Positions 33,397-41,287 of a stretch of 64,000 nt of DNA are shown piece by piece. Source of the DNA: DATMFV01 sp035555975 (GTDB lineage: Bacteria > Verrucomicrobiota > Verrucomicrobiia > Chthoniobacterales > Chthoniobacteraceae); the NCBI GenBank assembly GCA_035555975.1, contig DATMFV010000093.1, forward strand, positions 77,904 through 141,903, written 5' to 3'. The translations under genes and the position numbers were made by a program. Each line of letters starts with the position of its first letter. Position 1 is the stretch's first letter. The notes under the pieces are model-generated. The model did no database searches, was not told the origin of the DNA, and saw only the letters and a list, made by a program, of their open reading frames with translations.

Positions 33397-34095
33397 TCAA
33401 TAGGTTGGTGTCCAGTTCCACTCGCCGTTGCGGTTGACGGGGCGCGCGGTCAACGGCCCGACATGCCCGTCGAGAAAAAGGACGTTGGAAAGCCGGCCAT
33501 TGAGATGGCGGTTATGAATGATATCGGCCTGCCCGGAATTAAAGGAGCGGGTGTCGCTGATTTCGTGTTCCTCCCCGGGATCGTTGATCTCGACGATCAG
33601 GGGCACCACGGAAGCGTTCTTTGCCAGCGTGAGGCTTCGCTTCTCCGTCTTCCATACGCCGAGGCTGTTTTTGACCCCCATCTGGACATTGTAGCGATAG
33701 CTGGTCTTGAGAAGGTTTTTCTTGTAGCGGAACTTGAAGACGTACGGGTTGGGATCGGAAGGGCAGACCATCTTCCGGTTGAAATTTTCAAACTCGTTTT
33801 TTTCGTAGAGCACATACCACCACGCGGTCTTGGTCGCTGAAGAGGCGTTGGCGGGAAGGTAGCCATCGTGGTCGGCAAGGTGCGCACCGATGTCGAGGCT
33901 GATCTGCCGCAGGTTGGCGATGCAACCGACACGCCGGGAGTTTTCGCGGGTGTTCTGGACCGTCGGGAGGAGGAAAACCGCCAGTAGGGCGATCAGGGCG
34001 GTGGCGATGATCGTCTCCGTAAGGGTCAGACCGCGCCGCAGCGCTCGCCCGGAAAAGAGGCCGGGCGGTGGTTGGGGGGAAACCGGGGTTAACAT
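33397..34095 (-). CDS. Prepilin-type N-terminal methylation / H-X9-DG-like protein (locus B)
   Basis: A 232-residue protein with prepilin motif RRGLTLTETIIATALIALLA (Gly followed by Leu, Glu at +5, hydrophobic helix) and the C-terminal H-X9-DG-type end NVLFLDGHVGPLTARP, with an 11-residue rather than 9-residue spacing from the His. The middle contains CIANLRQISLDIGAHLADHD, shared with the other three such proteins here, and MVCPSDPNP with a Cys common to this family. The start overlaps the GH4 stop by seven bases. It is presumably processed by a prepilin peptidase encoded elsewhere. Confidence 0.85.
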   Translation of the reverse strand: MLTPVSPQPPPGLFSGRALRRGLTLTETIIATALIALLAVFLLPTVQNTRENSRRVGCIANLRQISLDIGAHLADHDGYLPANASSATKTAWWYVLYEKNEFENFNRKMVCPSDPNPYVFKFRYKKNLLKTSYRYNVQMGVKNSLGVWKTEKRSLTLAKNASVVPLIVEINDPGEEHEISDTRSFNSGQADIIHNRHLNGRLSNVLFLDGHVGPLTARPVNRNGEWNWTPTY

Positions 34096-35435
34096 AACAG
34101 CTTTTTTCCTGATCGCAGATTTTCGGGCAGGGCGTCCCGGTAATGGTCGCGAAAGTCGCCCCAGATGGCTCGGGCCTGGGTGGTGCTGCGCACGTGGGGA
34201 TCAAGGCATAATGCTTGCAGGACCAGCCGCTCGTCCCCCTCCGCAGCGGCCTGGACGATCATCTCGTGCAGGGCGATCTGGCGGCGGCAGACTTCGCGCG
34301 GGCCCGGCGGAAGGGCTCCGACATGGACGCTGCGGATCTCGCCGCCCGCGATGAGGACGGGGCGGTCCAGAACGGCTTCGGCGGGAAGGTTGGAGACGGC
34401 TCCGTTGTTGCGCCCGACGGTGGCGTCGAAGTAGGTCGGTTCGCCGGTTTCGAGCGCCACGATCATCCGCGAAGCCGTTTCACGATAATGGGGATGGTGC
34501 GCATCGCGCGGAAAGGGGGGCTTGACCCCGTGGGAGTGGCCGATGAGGTGCTGCGCCTGTAACGCGCCGTTGATCTGCTTTTCGAGCGTCGGCCTGATAC
34601 GTGTTTCAGCAAGGGAGGCGAGGCCGAGCTGTTGCCATTCCTCCGGTTCGGGAAAACATGAGAAATACTCCGCTATATGGTCATCGTAGCCGATCGGGTA
34701 CATTCCAAAGAGCCGATGGATTTCGAGGCTGAAATCCTGCCGGGGCACGCCGGGGGTCCGTTCGCGCCACCATTTTGAAGTGGCGATCGCCTCGAAGAAC
34801 TCCTTCATCCAGCTTTTGCCGTTGCGCCGGAGGTCGAAGAGCCAGTTGAGATGATTGATCCCGGCGCTGATCACCTGAAGCTCTCCCGGCTCCATCCCGA
34901 GTTGTTCGGCAATGACGCCAAACGAACCGTGGACCTGGTGGCACAACCCGGCGTACCTGATGCGGGTATGCTTGTCGAACCATTCGCAAAGGATCGACAT
35001 CGGGTTGGTATAGTTTAACAGCCAGGCATCGGGGCAGAGCCGCTCCATTTCCGCGATGATCGGCTGATAGAGGTGGATGTTGCGCAGGCCGTGGATCAGG
35101 CCGCCGGGGCCGCCGTTTTCCCCTGTCAACTGATGGACGCCATGGCGTCGCGGGATTTCGATGTCCGAAAGCCAGTTGGCATAGCGATCCTGTTCCGGCG
35201 CGGCGATGACATAGTCCGCCCTTTCCAGCGCGCGGGAGAGGGAGGTGGTCCGGCCCAGCTTCAGCGGCAGACGCTTTTTCCGGGCGAGGGCTTCCCCGGC
35301 TTCGACTCCCTTGCAGAGACGGGCTTCGCTGACATCCATCAACACCAGTTCGCAACCCTCGAAGCGCGGATGGTCAAGGGTGTCGATGACGTTGAGGGTA
35401 AAGCGCGAACCTGCGCCGAGCATCACGATTTTCAT
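34089..35435 (-). CDS. Glycoside hydrolase family 4 (NAD-dependent alpha-glycosidase)
   Basis: A 448-residue cytoplasmic enzyme of GH4, which cleaves alpha-glycosides by an NAD- and metal-dependent oxidation/elimination mechanism. The NAD-binding N terminus is KIVMLGAGSRFT. NYTNPM (141-146), C165-H166 (GLCHQVHG) and GINHLNW (192-198) are the family's substrate and metal motifs. The CHQV form is of the CH-x-V type seen in enzymes for non-phosphorylated sugars, including uronides; this is from family knowledge and not decisive. Its position among GH28 and DUF4838 genes suggests alpha-galacturonidase or alpha-glucuronidase activity. The start overlaps the upstream stop (ATGA). Confidence 0.88.
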   Translation of the reverse strand: MKIVMLGAGSRFTLNVIDTLDHPRFEGCELVLMDVSEARLCKGVEAGEALARKKRLPLKLGRTTSLSRALERADYVIAAPEQDRYANWLSDIEIPRRHGVHQLTGENGGPGGLIHGLRNIHLYQPIIAEMERLCPDAWLLNYTNPMSILCEWFDKHTRIRYAGLCHQVHGSFGVIAEQLGMEPGELQVISAGINHLNWLFDLRRNGKSWMKEFFEAIATSKWWRERTPGVPRQDFSLEIHRLFGMYPIGYDDHIAEYFSCFPEPEEWQQLGLASLAETRIRPTLEKQINGALQAQHLIGHSHGVKPPFPRDAHHPHYRETASRMIVALETGEPTYFDATVGRNNGAVSNLPAEAVLDRPVLIAGGEIRSVHVGALPPGPREVCRRQIALHEMIVQAAAEGDERLVLQALCLDPHVRSTTQARAIWGDFRDHYRDALPENLRSGKKLLC

Positions 35436-36607
35436 GAGAGAAGAGGAGGGCAGTGGACCAGTTCCCTACCCTGGTGAAGGCGGCGGGAACGCCCGGTGCG
35501 GTAAAGTTGCGCGACTTCGTCGGTGGTCATGAAATGGACATCGCCCCGCTCGTGGAGATGAGCGAGCAGGCGTTGAAGTTCGCTCAAACCCCGTGCGGCG
35601 ATCTCCCGGTTCCAGGAGATGAAGTTGAGCCGGTGGGTGCTGAGGATGGCCGGTTCGTTGCGTTGCCAGACGGCTTCGATATCGCTGATGATTTTTTCAA
35701 AACGGTACTCCGGATCAAAACCCGGCTCGAAGAAGATATTGCGGCTCAGGTAGACCACGTCGGTCACCGGGTTCCATGCCCCCATCGGGGTGGCCGGGTC
35801 CTGATTGTTCCACGGTTTGGTGGCGTAGACCAGCGGCGCGGCCCCGGGGATGCTGAAGTTGCGCAGGCAGAAGGTGCGAATCCCGTTGGCGGCCCAGATG
35901 ATCTCGGTCAGCGCGGTGGCGTCGCTGGTGACTCCGGCCGTGGGACGCCGGGAAAAAAGCCGCTCAAAGGTGGCAAGCGCCGGGGCGATCCATTGCCAGG
36001 TCGCCTCCGGGGTCATTCCGGCGTATTCAGGATAGTGCCGGTTCTGGTAATAGGTTTCGTGCTCAAACCGCCGACGGGCCTCTTCGCTCTCCGGGCCGTC
36101 GCCCTTGAGCAGCCGGAGCCACTCGCCCGCATGGATGTGGTGAAGCCGGGAATGAAACTCCGGGGAAAGCCAGCCGTTCTCCACCGCCTGCCGCCATGCC
36201 GCGACCAGCCCCGCTCCCTGCCAGAGCGGGGGAAAGCCGCGATCGACAGGCAGGTCGTGATACTCCCCGGTGGCCTTGATCCTTGCATAGTCCGGGTTGG
36301 CGAGACAGAAGAAGGCGGTGAGGGTCAGCGGCAGGCCATTGCCGTCGGGGTAGCGATCGAGCAGGGCCCCGAGGCGTTCGAGTTCTTCGGGGGATTCCAG
36401 TTTCCCGTACTGGGCATTGCGCAACGACCCTGCGGGGGCTTGCTCGCAGGCGGCTTCCCACAAGGCGCGGGTGGGGGCGTATTCACACGCGCCCCAGTCG
36501 TCGGACTCCACGACGACGGTGCGATGGGAGCGCCAGTCGGGCGTGATCTTGGGAAGGTAGCGATCCCGGAAACGGAGCATCGGGTTTGATGGAGGGGTGT
36601 CAGCCAT
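35432..36607 (-). CDS. Polysaccharide-deacetylase-like protein
   Basis: A 391-residue protein without a signal peptide. It begins with a NodB-like first motif, HRTVVVESDDWGACEYAP, where the paired Asp would bind metal, and later has PEFHSRLHHIHAGEWLR, a His-rich motif at the place of the metal-binding H-x-x-H. AILSTHRLNFISWN near the C terminus resembles the last deacetylase motif. It belongs to an uncharacterised group often labelled polysaccharide (de)acetylase. The start is taken as ATG 36607, overlapping the PEP-CTERM stop by eight bases; ATG 36580 is possible. The long open frame further upstream is a shadow of the PEP-CTERM gene. Confidence 0.65.
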   Translation of the reverse strand: MADTPPSNPMLRFRDRYLPKITPDWRSHRTVVVESDDWGACEYAPTRALWEAACEQAPAGSLRNAQYGKLESPEELERLGALLDRYPDGNGLPLTLTAFFCLANPDYARIKATGEYHDLPVDRGFPPLWQGAGLVAAWRQAVENGWLSPEFHSRLHHIHAGEWLRLLKGDGPESEEARRRFEHETYYQNRHYPEYAGMTPEATWQWIAPALATFERLFSRRPTAGVTSDATALTEIIWAANGIRTFCLRNFSIPGAAPLVYATKPWNNQDPATPMGAWNPVTDVVYLSRNIFFEPGFDPEYRFEKIISDIEAVWQRNEPAILSTHRLNFISWNREIAARGLSELQRLLAHLHERGDVHFMTTDEVAQLYRTGRSRRLHQGRELVHCPPLLS

Positions 36608-38576
36608 TTTTACGGAACAGGTTGCGCCGCCCGCTCCAGAGCAGGAAGCCGAACGCCAGCGAAGCGAGCGCCCAGGTGGATGGTTCCGGCACGGCGGCAA
36701 GCGAGAAGGTGCCGGTGGAGGTATCGAACTCGCCCAGCCAGCTTTCGGATTGGTATTGCCAGATGCCCGAGCCGTTGTCATGCAGGGAGCCGCTGAGCGC
36801 CCCGCCGAGAGTGATCGACTCCAGTCCGGCATAGTCGCCGGATGAAGTTCCGCTCAATAGCGTCCACGACCCGGCTTCGAGTTCCGGTTGTTGCAGATGG
36901 AAGAGAAACGCTCCTGAAAAGGAGGCGCTGCCGCCGCTCTGCACGATGAACTGGTCCGAAGCCGCATCGGAGAGGTTGAACCGCAGGGCGGCTTCGCTAC
37001 CCATGGAAAACGCGGCCTCTTCGTGGAGAGTGACATTGGCCTGCAAAAGGTTACCTTCGAGCAGGAGCGTCCCTGCGGCGACGGCGATCCTGCCGGTGTG
37101 GGAATGGGTCCCTTCAAGAGCGAGGGTGCCTTCGGAAGTCTTGCTCCAGCCGGCCCCTCCGTTGATCTCACCCGCATCGCGCAGCGTACCGCCTTCCGCC
37201 TGGAAGTTGTCCACCGAAATGGCATGACCGTTAAGATCAAGGAGGCCGCCACTGAGCCGGAGCGTGGCATCGGTCGTGCCGGAACCTTTGGCGATCGCCC
37301 CCTCGACGGTCAGTTTTCCTTCAGCTTCGATCACGATGAGGGTGGAAGTCGTGCCGTTGGTCCCCATGGTGATGCCGCCCTGGGTGACTTCGACTTCCCC
37401 TTCGCCGTGGATCTTGAGTTGAGCGGTTACTTTTCCCTGGGTCCCGGGCTGTTCCGCCAAGGTCAGGCTCTGCGTGGTCAGGCGACCTCCTGCAATATCA
37501 AGGAGGCCGTTCGCTTCCCCGGTCGTGAGGGAACCGGCGGATATTTTCTGGCCGATGACCACGGAGAGGGCATCGACCGTGCCGGTGTCCATCAGGAAGT
37601 TTCCTTCCACGGAGACGGCGGCATTGGTGGAAATCACGGCAAGCCTCAAGGTGTCAAGCCAGGCATCGACCGTGCCTCCTGTCAGGTCGGCAATCCCTCC
37701 ATATTCCGGATCGTTGCCTCCGCCGGTGATGCCGATGTTCAGATTGGCGCGAGTACGGAGTTCCGGCGTGCTTTCCTTGCCTTGAAGGGTCAGGACGCCG
37801 TTGGAGACGCCTTTCTGAAATTGCAGCAAGCCCAGCCCGCGGGCGGAACCGACATTCACCTCGGCGATGTTCCAGTCGTTGGTCGCACCGAGATGAACCT
37901 CGCCGTGATAGATTCGTGAAGTTTGCGTGCCGCTGCCATAGCTGGCGATGAGCAGCCTGTCGGCCGTGATCCGGTTGGAGCGGGCCATGAACAAGACGCC
38001 CTTGTAGTCATTGGCGGCGACCCGGCCGTAGCCGACCCGGATTTCCGACACGGTGGCCTCGAAGGTAGCCAACCCCGACAGGTCAAGGGTGGTGGAAGGG
38101 GTCGTATCCCGGCCGGAGACAAGAAGGTGGGCGTCGGACTGGTTGAGGAGCAGCTTGCCGTCGCCTTCGATGGCCACCTGGGCGATGGCCGTCGTGCCCG
38201 TGTCTCCGATATCGACCAAATTCCCCGTCCCTCCCTGAACGGTCAGGGTCACGTCGGCGTTGATCCGCGTCACCTGCCACAACGAGGGTCCCGTATGGCC
38301 GTGGGTGAGCGACCGGATGGTGAGCGACTCATCGACGATGTTCCCGACCGTGTCGCGTGCCGTTCGCCCGGTGGTATTGAATACGACATCGGAACTCGCA
38401 GGAGCGCCGCCGGTCCAGTTGTCGGAGTCGGACCAGAGCCCTTCGGCGGTTTCGCTGTTCCACGTGGCGGCCTGGGTGGGCAGGATGGTAGCGCCGAGCA
38501 GCGCCATGGCGAGCAACCATCCGCCGAAGCCGCGTCGCACGGGATGGATCTGTCTGGGGGGGTTAGTCATGTTCAT
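36600..38576 (-). CDS. PEP-CTERM-tailed autotransporter-repeat-like surface protein (locus B)
   Basis: A roughly 658-residue exported protein. A signal peptide follows a short basic N terminus (GGWLLAMALLGATILPTQA). The mature part begins with TWNSETAEGLWSDSDNWTGG, the usual opening of PEP-CTERM/autotransporter beta-strand proteins, and continues as repeated beta-helix-like strands (LLDIAGGRLTTQSLTLAEQ). It ends VPEPSTWALASLAFGFLLWS then a basic tail RRNLFRKNG, a canonical PEP-CTERM signal. ATG 38576 overlaps the GntR gene by 14 bases; an ATG six bases later is also possible. It is probably a cell-surface glycan-binding or scaffold protein. Confidence 0.85.
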   Translation of the reverse strand: MNMTNPPRQIHPVRRGFGGWLLAMALLGATILPTQAATWNSETAEGLWSDSDNWTGGAPASSDVVFNTTGRTARDTVGNIVDESLTIRSLTHGHTGPSLWQVTRINADVTLTVQGGTGNLVDIGDTGTTAIAQVAIEGDGKLLLNQSDAHLLVSGRDTTPSTTLDLSGLATFEATVSEIRVGYGRVAANDYKGVLFMARSNRITADRLLIASYGSGTQTSRIYHGEVHLGATNDWNIAEVNVGSARGLGLLQFQKGVSNGVLTLQGKESTPELRTRANLNIGITGGGNDPEYGGIADLTGGTVDAWLDTLRLAVISTNAAVSVEGNFLMDTGTVDALSVVIGQKISAGSLTTGEANGLLDIAGGRLTTQSLTLAEQPGTQGKVTAQLKIHGEGEVEVTQGGITMGTNGTTSTLIVIEAEGKLTVEGAIAKGSGTTDATLRLSGGLLDLNGHAISVDNFQAEGGTLRDAGEINGGAGWSKTSEGTLALEGTHSHTGRIAVAAGTLLLEGNLLQANVTLHEEAAFSMGSEAALRFNLSDAASDQFIVQSGGSASFSGAFLFHLQQPELEAGSWTLLSGTSSGDYAGLESITLGGALSGSLHDNGSGIWQYQSESWLGEFDTSTGTFSLAAVPEPSTWALASLAFGFLLWSGRRNLFRKNG

Positions 38577-39660
38577 AATAGAGCGTTCTTTTTTCGGAGA
38601 CGGCCCCGGGTTGCGCAGGCCGGCCTTCGATCCTCGCCTCCAGCGCCTCGAGCAGCCTTCCGGCGACCGAGCCGGGAGAGACTTCAGAACGGATGACCGG
38701 GAAGCCGTAATGGAAGCGGACATCTTCGTTGCCGTGGCAAAAAATGGTCATTTCCGAAGGGATCGCGATCCCGGCCTTGAGGAGCGCGGGCGCGACGGCG
38801 CGCATGACAATATCGTCATTGACGACGAGACCGTCGGGGATGGAGGTCCGTTTCCATTGGTCGATCAGCCGCGTCATCCGGTGGTACATCGCCAGCTCCA
38901 TCTCATAGCCCTGCGTGGCGTACGGCTCGACATGGACCCGGGGGGAGGGCAGGCCGAGCCGGGCGGCCCCGTCCATCAGCCCGTCAATGCTCGTCGTGTA
39001 GGAACGGTTGTGCCAGACGGTGCAGAAATAGAAGAGGTTCCGGCGGCCCGCCTCACCCAGACAGCGGGCGGCGTCGAGGCCAAAGGAGTAGGAGCAGGAG
39101 TGAAGCTCGACCTCCTTCCGGTTGGAGCCATAGGAGACAACCGGGATGGTTTTCTTAAGTTCCTCCGGCGTGATCGCCTCTTTCCCCGGGGAAAACTCGA
39201 TAACCGCTGAAAAGGGATGGCTGCGATGCTCGCGCAGGATCTGTTCGCTCCTTTGCTCCACAGCCTGGGCCGGAAACATCTCCGCGTTGAGCGCCCCCCA
39301 GTGGCGGCAACCCCATTTGCGTTCGGCGCACCCTTCCTGAAAGCGGTTGAGGACCGCGCGGTAATAATGCGCGGTTTCATCCGTAAGGCTGTCGCCGAAG
39401 AGGAGGGCGATGTTCGCCTTCTCCTGAAATTTGCGCACGAACGTCCCCTTTTTCCGTTTCCGCTCCAGGAGACCGTCGTGCGCCAGCCGGGAAAGGGCGT
39501 TCTGGATCACCGTCGCGCTGACGTTGAACTCCCTGGCAAGGGCCTGGTTGGAAGGAAGCCGCTCGCCGGGTTTGAAGTGTTGCTCGGCAATGGCTTTGCG
39601 GAAATAGGCCTCCACCTGTTCGCTTGGGGAGTCGACGGTCCTGATCTGAAAACTTTTCAT
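38563..39660 (-). CDS. GntR-type regulator with LacI-like domain, first gene of locus B
   Basis: A 365-residue transcription factor. A GntR winged helix (SEQVEAYFRKAIAEQHFKPG, LPSNQALAREFNVSATVIQ, LAHDGLLERKRKKGTFVR) is followed by a LacI/periplasmic-binding-type sensor (IALLFGDSLTDETAHYY, NLFYFCTVWHNRSYTTSIDG, DGLVVNDDIVMRA). Being the first gene of the same transcript as the PEP-CTERM, GH4, DUF4838 and GH28 genes, it likely autoregulates locus B in response to a sugar. The region just upstream is AT-rich and contains a small dyad. Confidence 0.9.
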   Translation of the reverse strand: MKSFQIRTVDSPSEQVEAYFRKAIAEQHFKPGERLPSNQALAREFNVSATVIQNALSRLAHDGLLERKRKKGTFVRKFQEKANIALLFGDSLTDETAHYYRAVLNRFQEGCAERKWGCRHWGALNAEMFPAQAVEQRSEQILREHRSHPFSAVIEFSPGKEAITPEELKKTIPVVSYGSNRKEVELHSCSYSFGLDAARCLGEAGRRNLFYFCTVWHNRSYTTSIDGLMDGAARLGLPSPRVHVEPYATQGYEMELAMYHRMTRLIDQWKRTSIPDGLVVNDDIVMRAVAPALLKAGIAIPSEMTIFCHGNEDVRFHYGFPVIRSEVSPGSVAGRLLEALEARIEGRPAQPGAVSEKRTLYYEHD

Positions 39661-39735
39661 CCGTTTTGTTTTAGGAAAACTAAATGGATAAATACATCTT
39701 CAAAAATTTAAAGGCAAATAAAATATTTCGTGGCG
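39661..39735 (-). promoter_or_regulatory. AT-rich promoter region of locus B with a small dyad
   Basis: This roughly 75-base stretch is much more AT-rich than its surroundings and lies directly before the first gene of locus B. TTTAG and CTAAA (39670-39674 and 39680-39684) face each other across five bases, ten bases from the start codon, a plausible operator for the GntR repressor. I cannot fix the -35 and -10 boxes with confidence. Confidence 0.4.
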
Positions 39736-39736
39736 A

Positions 39737-39766
39737 AAAAAAGACGGCTCGGAGTGCGAGCCGTCG
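39737..39766 (-). terminator. Rho-independent terminator after pfkA
   Basis: Read on the minus strand, GACGGCTCG and CGAGCCGTC form a perfect nine-base stem with a five-base loop, followed by seven T. It lies about 35 bases after the pfkA stop and just ahead of the locus B promoter, separating the two units. Confidence 0.92.
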
Positions 39767-39801
39767 GTTGGCAGGGAGAGAAGGGGGGCTGACGGCGGAG
39801 G

Positions 39802-40803
39802 TCAGACCTCCACCGGGTCGCCGATTTCGATGCCGAGGTTGCGCGCGAGGCGGAGTTTTTCCATCGGCAGGCTTTTTTTGCTGGAGCAGACTTTTTCGAG
39901 GTCGACCAGGGTCAGGCGGCCCTTATTGAGGCCGACGAGCGAGCCGTGTTCGCCCTGAAGGAGGGCTAGGGTGGCAAATTCGCCCATCTGGCTCGCCATG
40001 AGGCGGTCGGCGTGCGAGGGGCTGCCGCCGCGCTGGACGTAGCCGAGCACGGTCCTGCGGATCTCCTGCTTGAGGTTGTCCCCGGCGGCTTCGCGCATCT
40101 GGCGGGTGAAGCTCTCGGCGTCGCAGACCCCTTCGGCGAGGATGATGATCGAGTCGTTGAGCCGGTTGCGGTAGCGGCTCTCCATCAGGCCGAGGATGCG
40201 GCCCATGTTGTAGCGGTATTCGGGGATGACGGCGACCTCCGCCCCGGTGGTGATCGCGGTCGTCAGCGCGAGATAGCCGGAGTTGCGGCCCATCACCTCG
40301 ATCAAAAAACAGCGCCGGTGGGAACGGGCGGTGTCCTTGATCTTGTCGATCATGCTGATGATGGTGTTGGAGGTGGTGTCGACGCCGATGCCCAGTTCCG
40401 TGCCGAAAATGTCGTTGTCGATGGTGCCCGGCAGGCCGATGACCGGCACGCCGTAGCGGCTCAACTCCAGCGCGCCGCGCAGGGAGCCGTCGCCGCCGAT
40501 GACCACCAGACCGTCGATCCGGTGGTCGCGCAGCTTGCGGACGGCCTGGAGCCGCCCCTCCTCGGTATAAAACGCCTTGCAGCGGCTCGACTGGAGGAAC
40601 GTCCCCCCGCGGTCGAGCAGCCCGGCGAGGGTCCGTTGGCCGAGTTCGAGCAGATCGTCGTCGAGAATCCCCTGAAATCCGTTGAGAAAACCAAAAACCC
40701 GTATCCCCTTCTGAATGGCGGTCCGCGCGACGGCGCGAACGGCGGGGTTCATTCCGGGCGAATCGCCCCCACTGGTGAGCACTGCGATGGTTTTGACCAA
40801 CAT
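39802..40803 (-). CDS. pfkA: ATP-dependent 6-phosphofructokinase
   Basis: A 333-residue glycolytic enzyme that phosphorylates fructose 6-phosphate. The motifs are LTSGGDSPGMNPAVRA at the N terminus, VIGGDGSLRGA (GGDGS at 103-107, with Gly where pyrophosphate enzymes have Asp), PGTIDND (125-131, catalytic Asp) and EVMGRNSGYLA. These support the ATP-dependent bacterial type. ATG 40803 gives the standard N terminus; the open frame runs much further upstream but without homology. A single-gene unit with a strong terminator. Confidence 0.95.
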   Translation of the reverse strand: MLVKTIAVLTSGGDSPGMNPAVRAVARTAIQKGIRVFGFLNGFQGILDDDLLELGQRTLAGLLDRGGTFLQSSRCKAFYTEEGRLQAVRKLRDHRIDGLVVIGGDGSLRGALELSRYGVPVIGLPGTIDNDIFGTELGIGVDTTSNTIISMIDKIKDTARSHRRCFLIEVMGRNSGYLALTTAITTGAEVAVIPEYRYNMGRILGLMESRYRNRLNDSIIILAEGVCDAESFTRQMREAAGDNLKQEIRRTVLGYVQRGGSPSHADRLMASQMGEFATLALLQGEHGSLVGLNKGRLTLVDLEKVCSSKKSLPMEKLRLARNLGIEIGDPVEV

Positions 40804-41101
40804 GAGAGTGAAAATGCCCTGCTTGCGGACGGTTCTAAAGTTTTTTTTGAAAATCATTTGAACGTTCTTCACGGAGCGCGGTCTATGATTAACGTTAGGG
40901 GGGGATTCGGGCGTGCGTGCGGTTTTTCCCTTGGTTTCAGAAATGTGTGTTGTGTGTTTGTCGGAAATCGCGCGCCGCCCGAATCCATTTTTTTCTTTAA
41001 ATGGGGAAGGAAGAGCCCCGGAAGACGCCGAATCGACGTTTTTTTGGCTTTTTCGGATCTCATTCCATCCTGTTGGATGGTGCCGGGTGCCAAGGAGAAC
41101 C
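40804..41101. other. Intergenic region upstream of pfkA
   Basis: About 300 bases with no supported gene. It contains several A/T runs, such as AAAGTTTTTTTTGAAAATCA close to pfkA, and two AACGTT-containing segments near 40860 and 40893, and presumably holds the pfkA promoter. Short open frames here run into the adjacent repeat and look spurious. Confidence 0.5.
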
Positions 41102-41282
41102 ATGGGCCAACGGCCCAAAATCCCTCAGCCCAGGCCAGCGGCCTGGGTAACCGGTCACCATATTCCTACGCCCCAACGGGGCGTGATACCGGGGTATCGC
41201 GGTCCTTCAGACCGCATTCTTTGACGATGTCCCTACCCAGCCCGTTGGGCTGGGCTGAGGAATGGCCGGCCCGTTGGGCCTC
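41102..41282 (+). repeat. Nested palindromic REP-like element, full copy 2
   Basis: This is a second full copy of the element at 2633, about 180 bases long. GGGCCAACGGCCC, CCAGGCCAGCGGCCTGG (one base different from copy 1), CGCCCCAACGGGGCG, GCGGTCCTTCAGACCGC, CAGCCCGTTGGGCTGGG and GGCCCGTTGGGCC occur in the same order and orientation. It lacks the extra central segment of copy 1. It ends a few bases before the priA stop. Confidence 0.85.
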
Positions 41283-41287
41283 TTCAT

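Noticed and set aside
40913..41224. 103-codon plus-strand open frame upstream of priA
   Set aside because: Its C-terminal half is the translation of the same palindrome element (the PQRGVIPG string also appears at 2633). Repeats of this kind often produce spurious protein calls.
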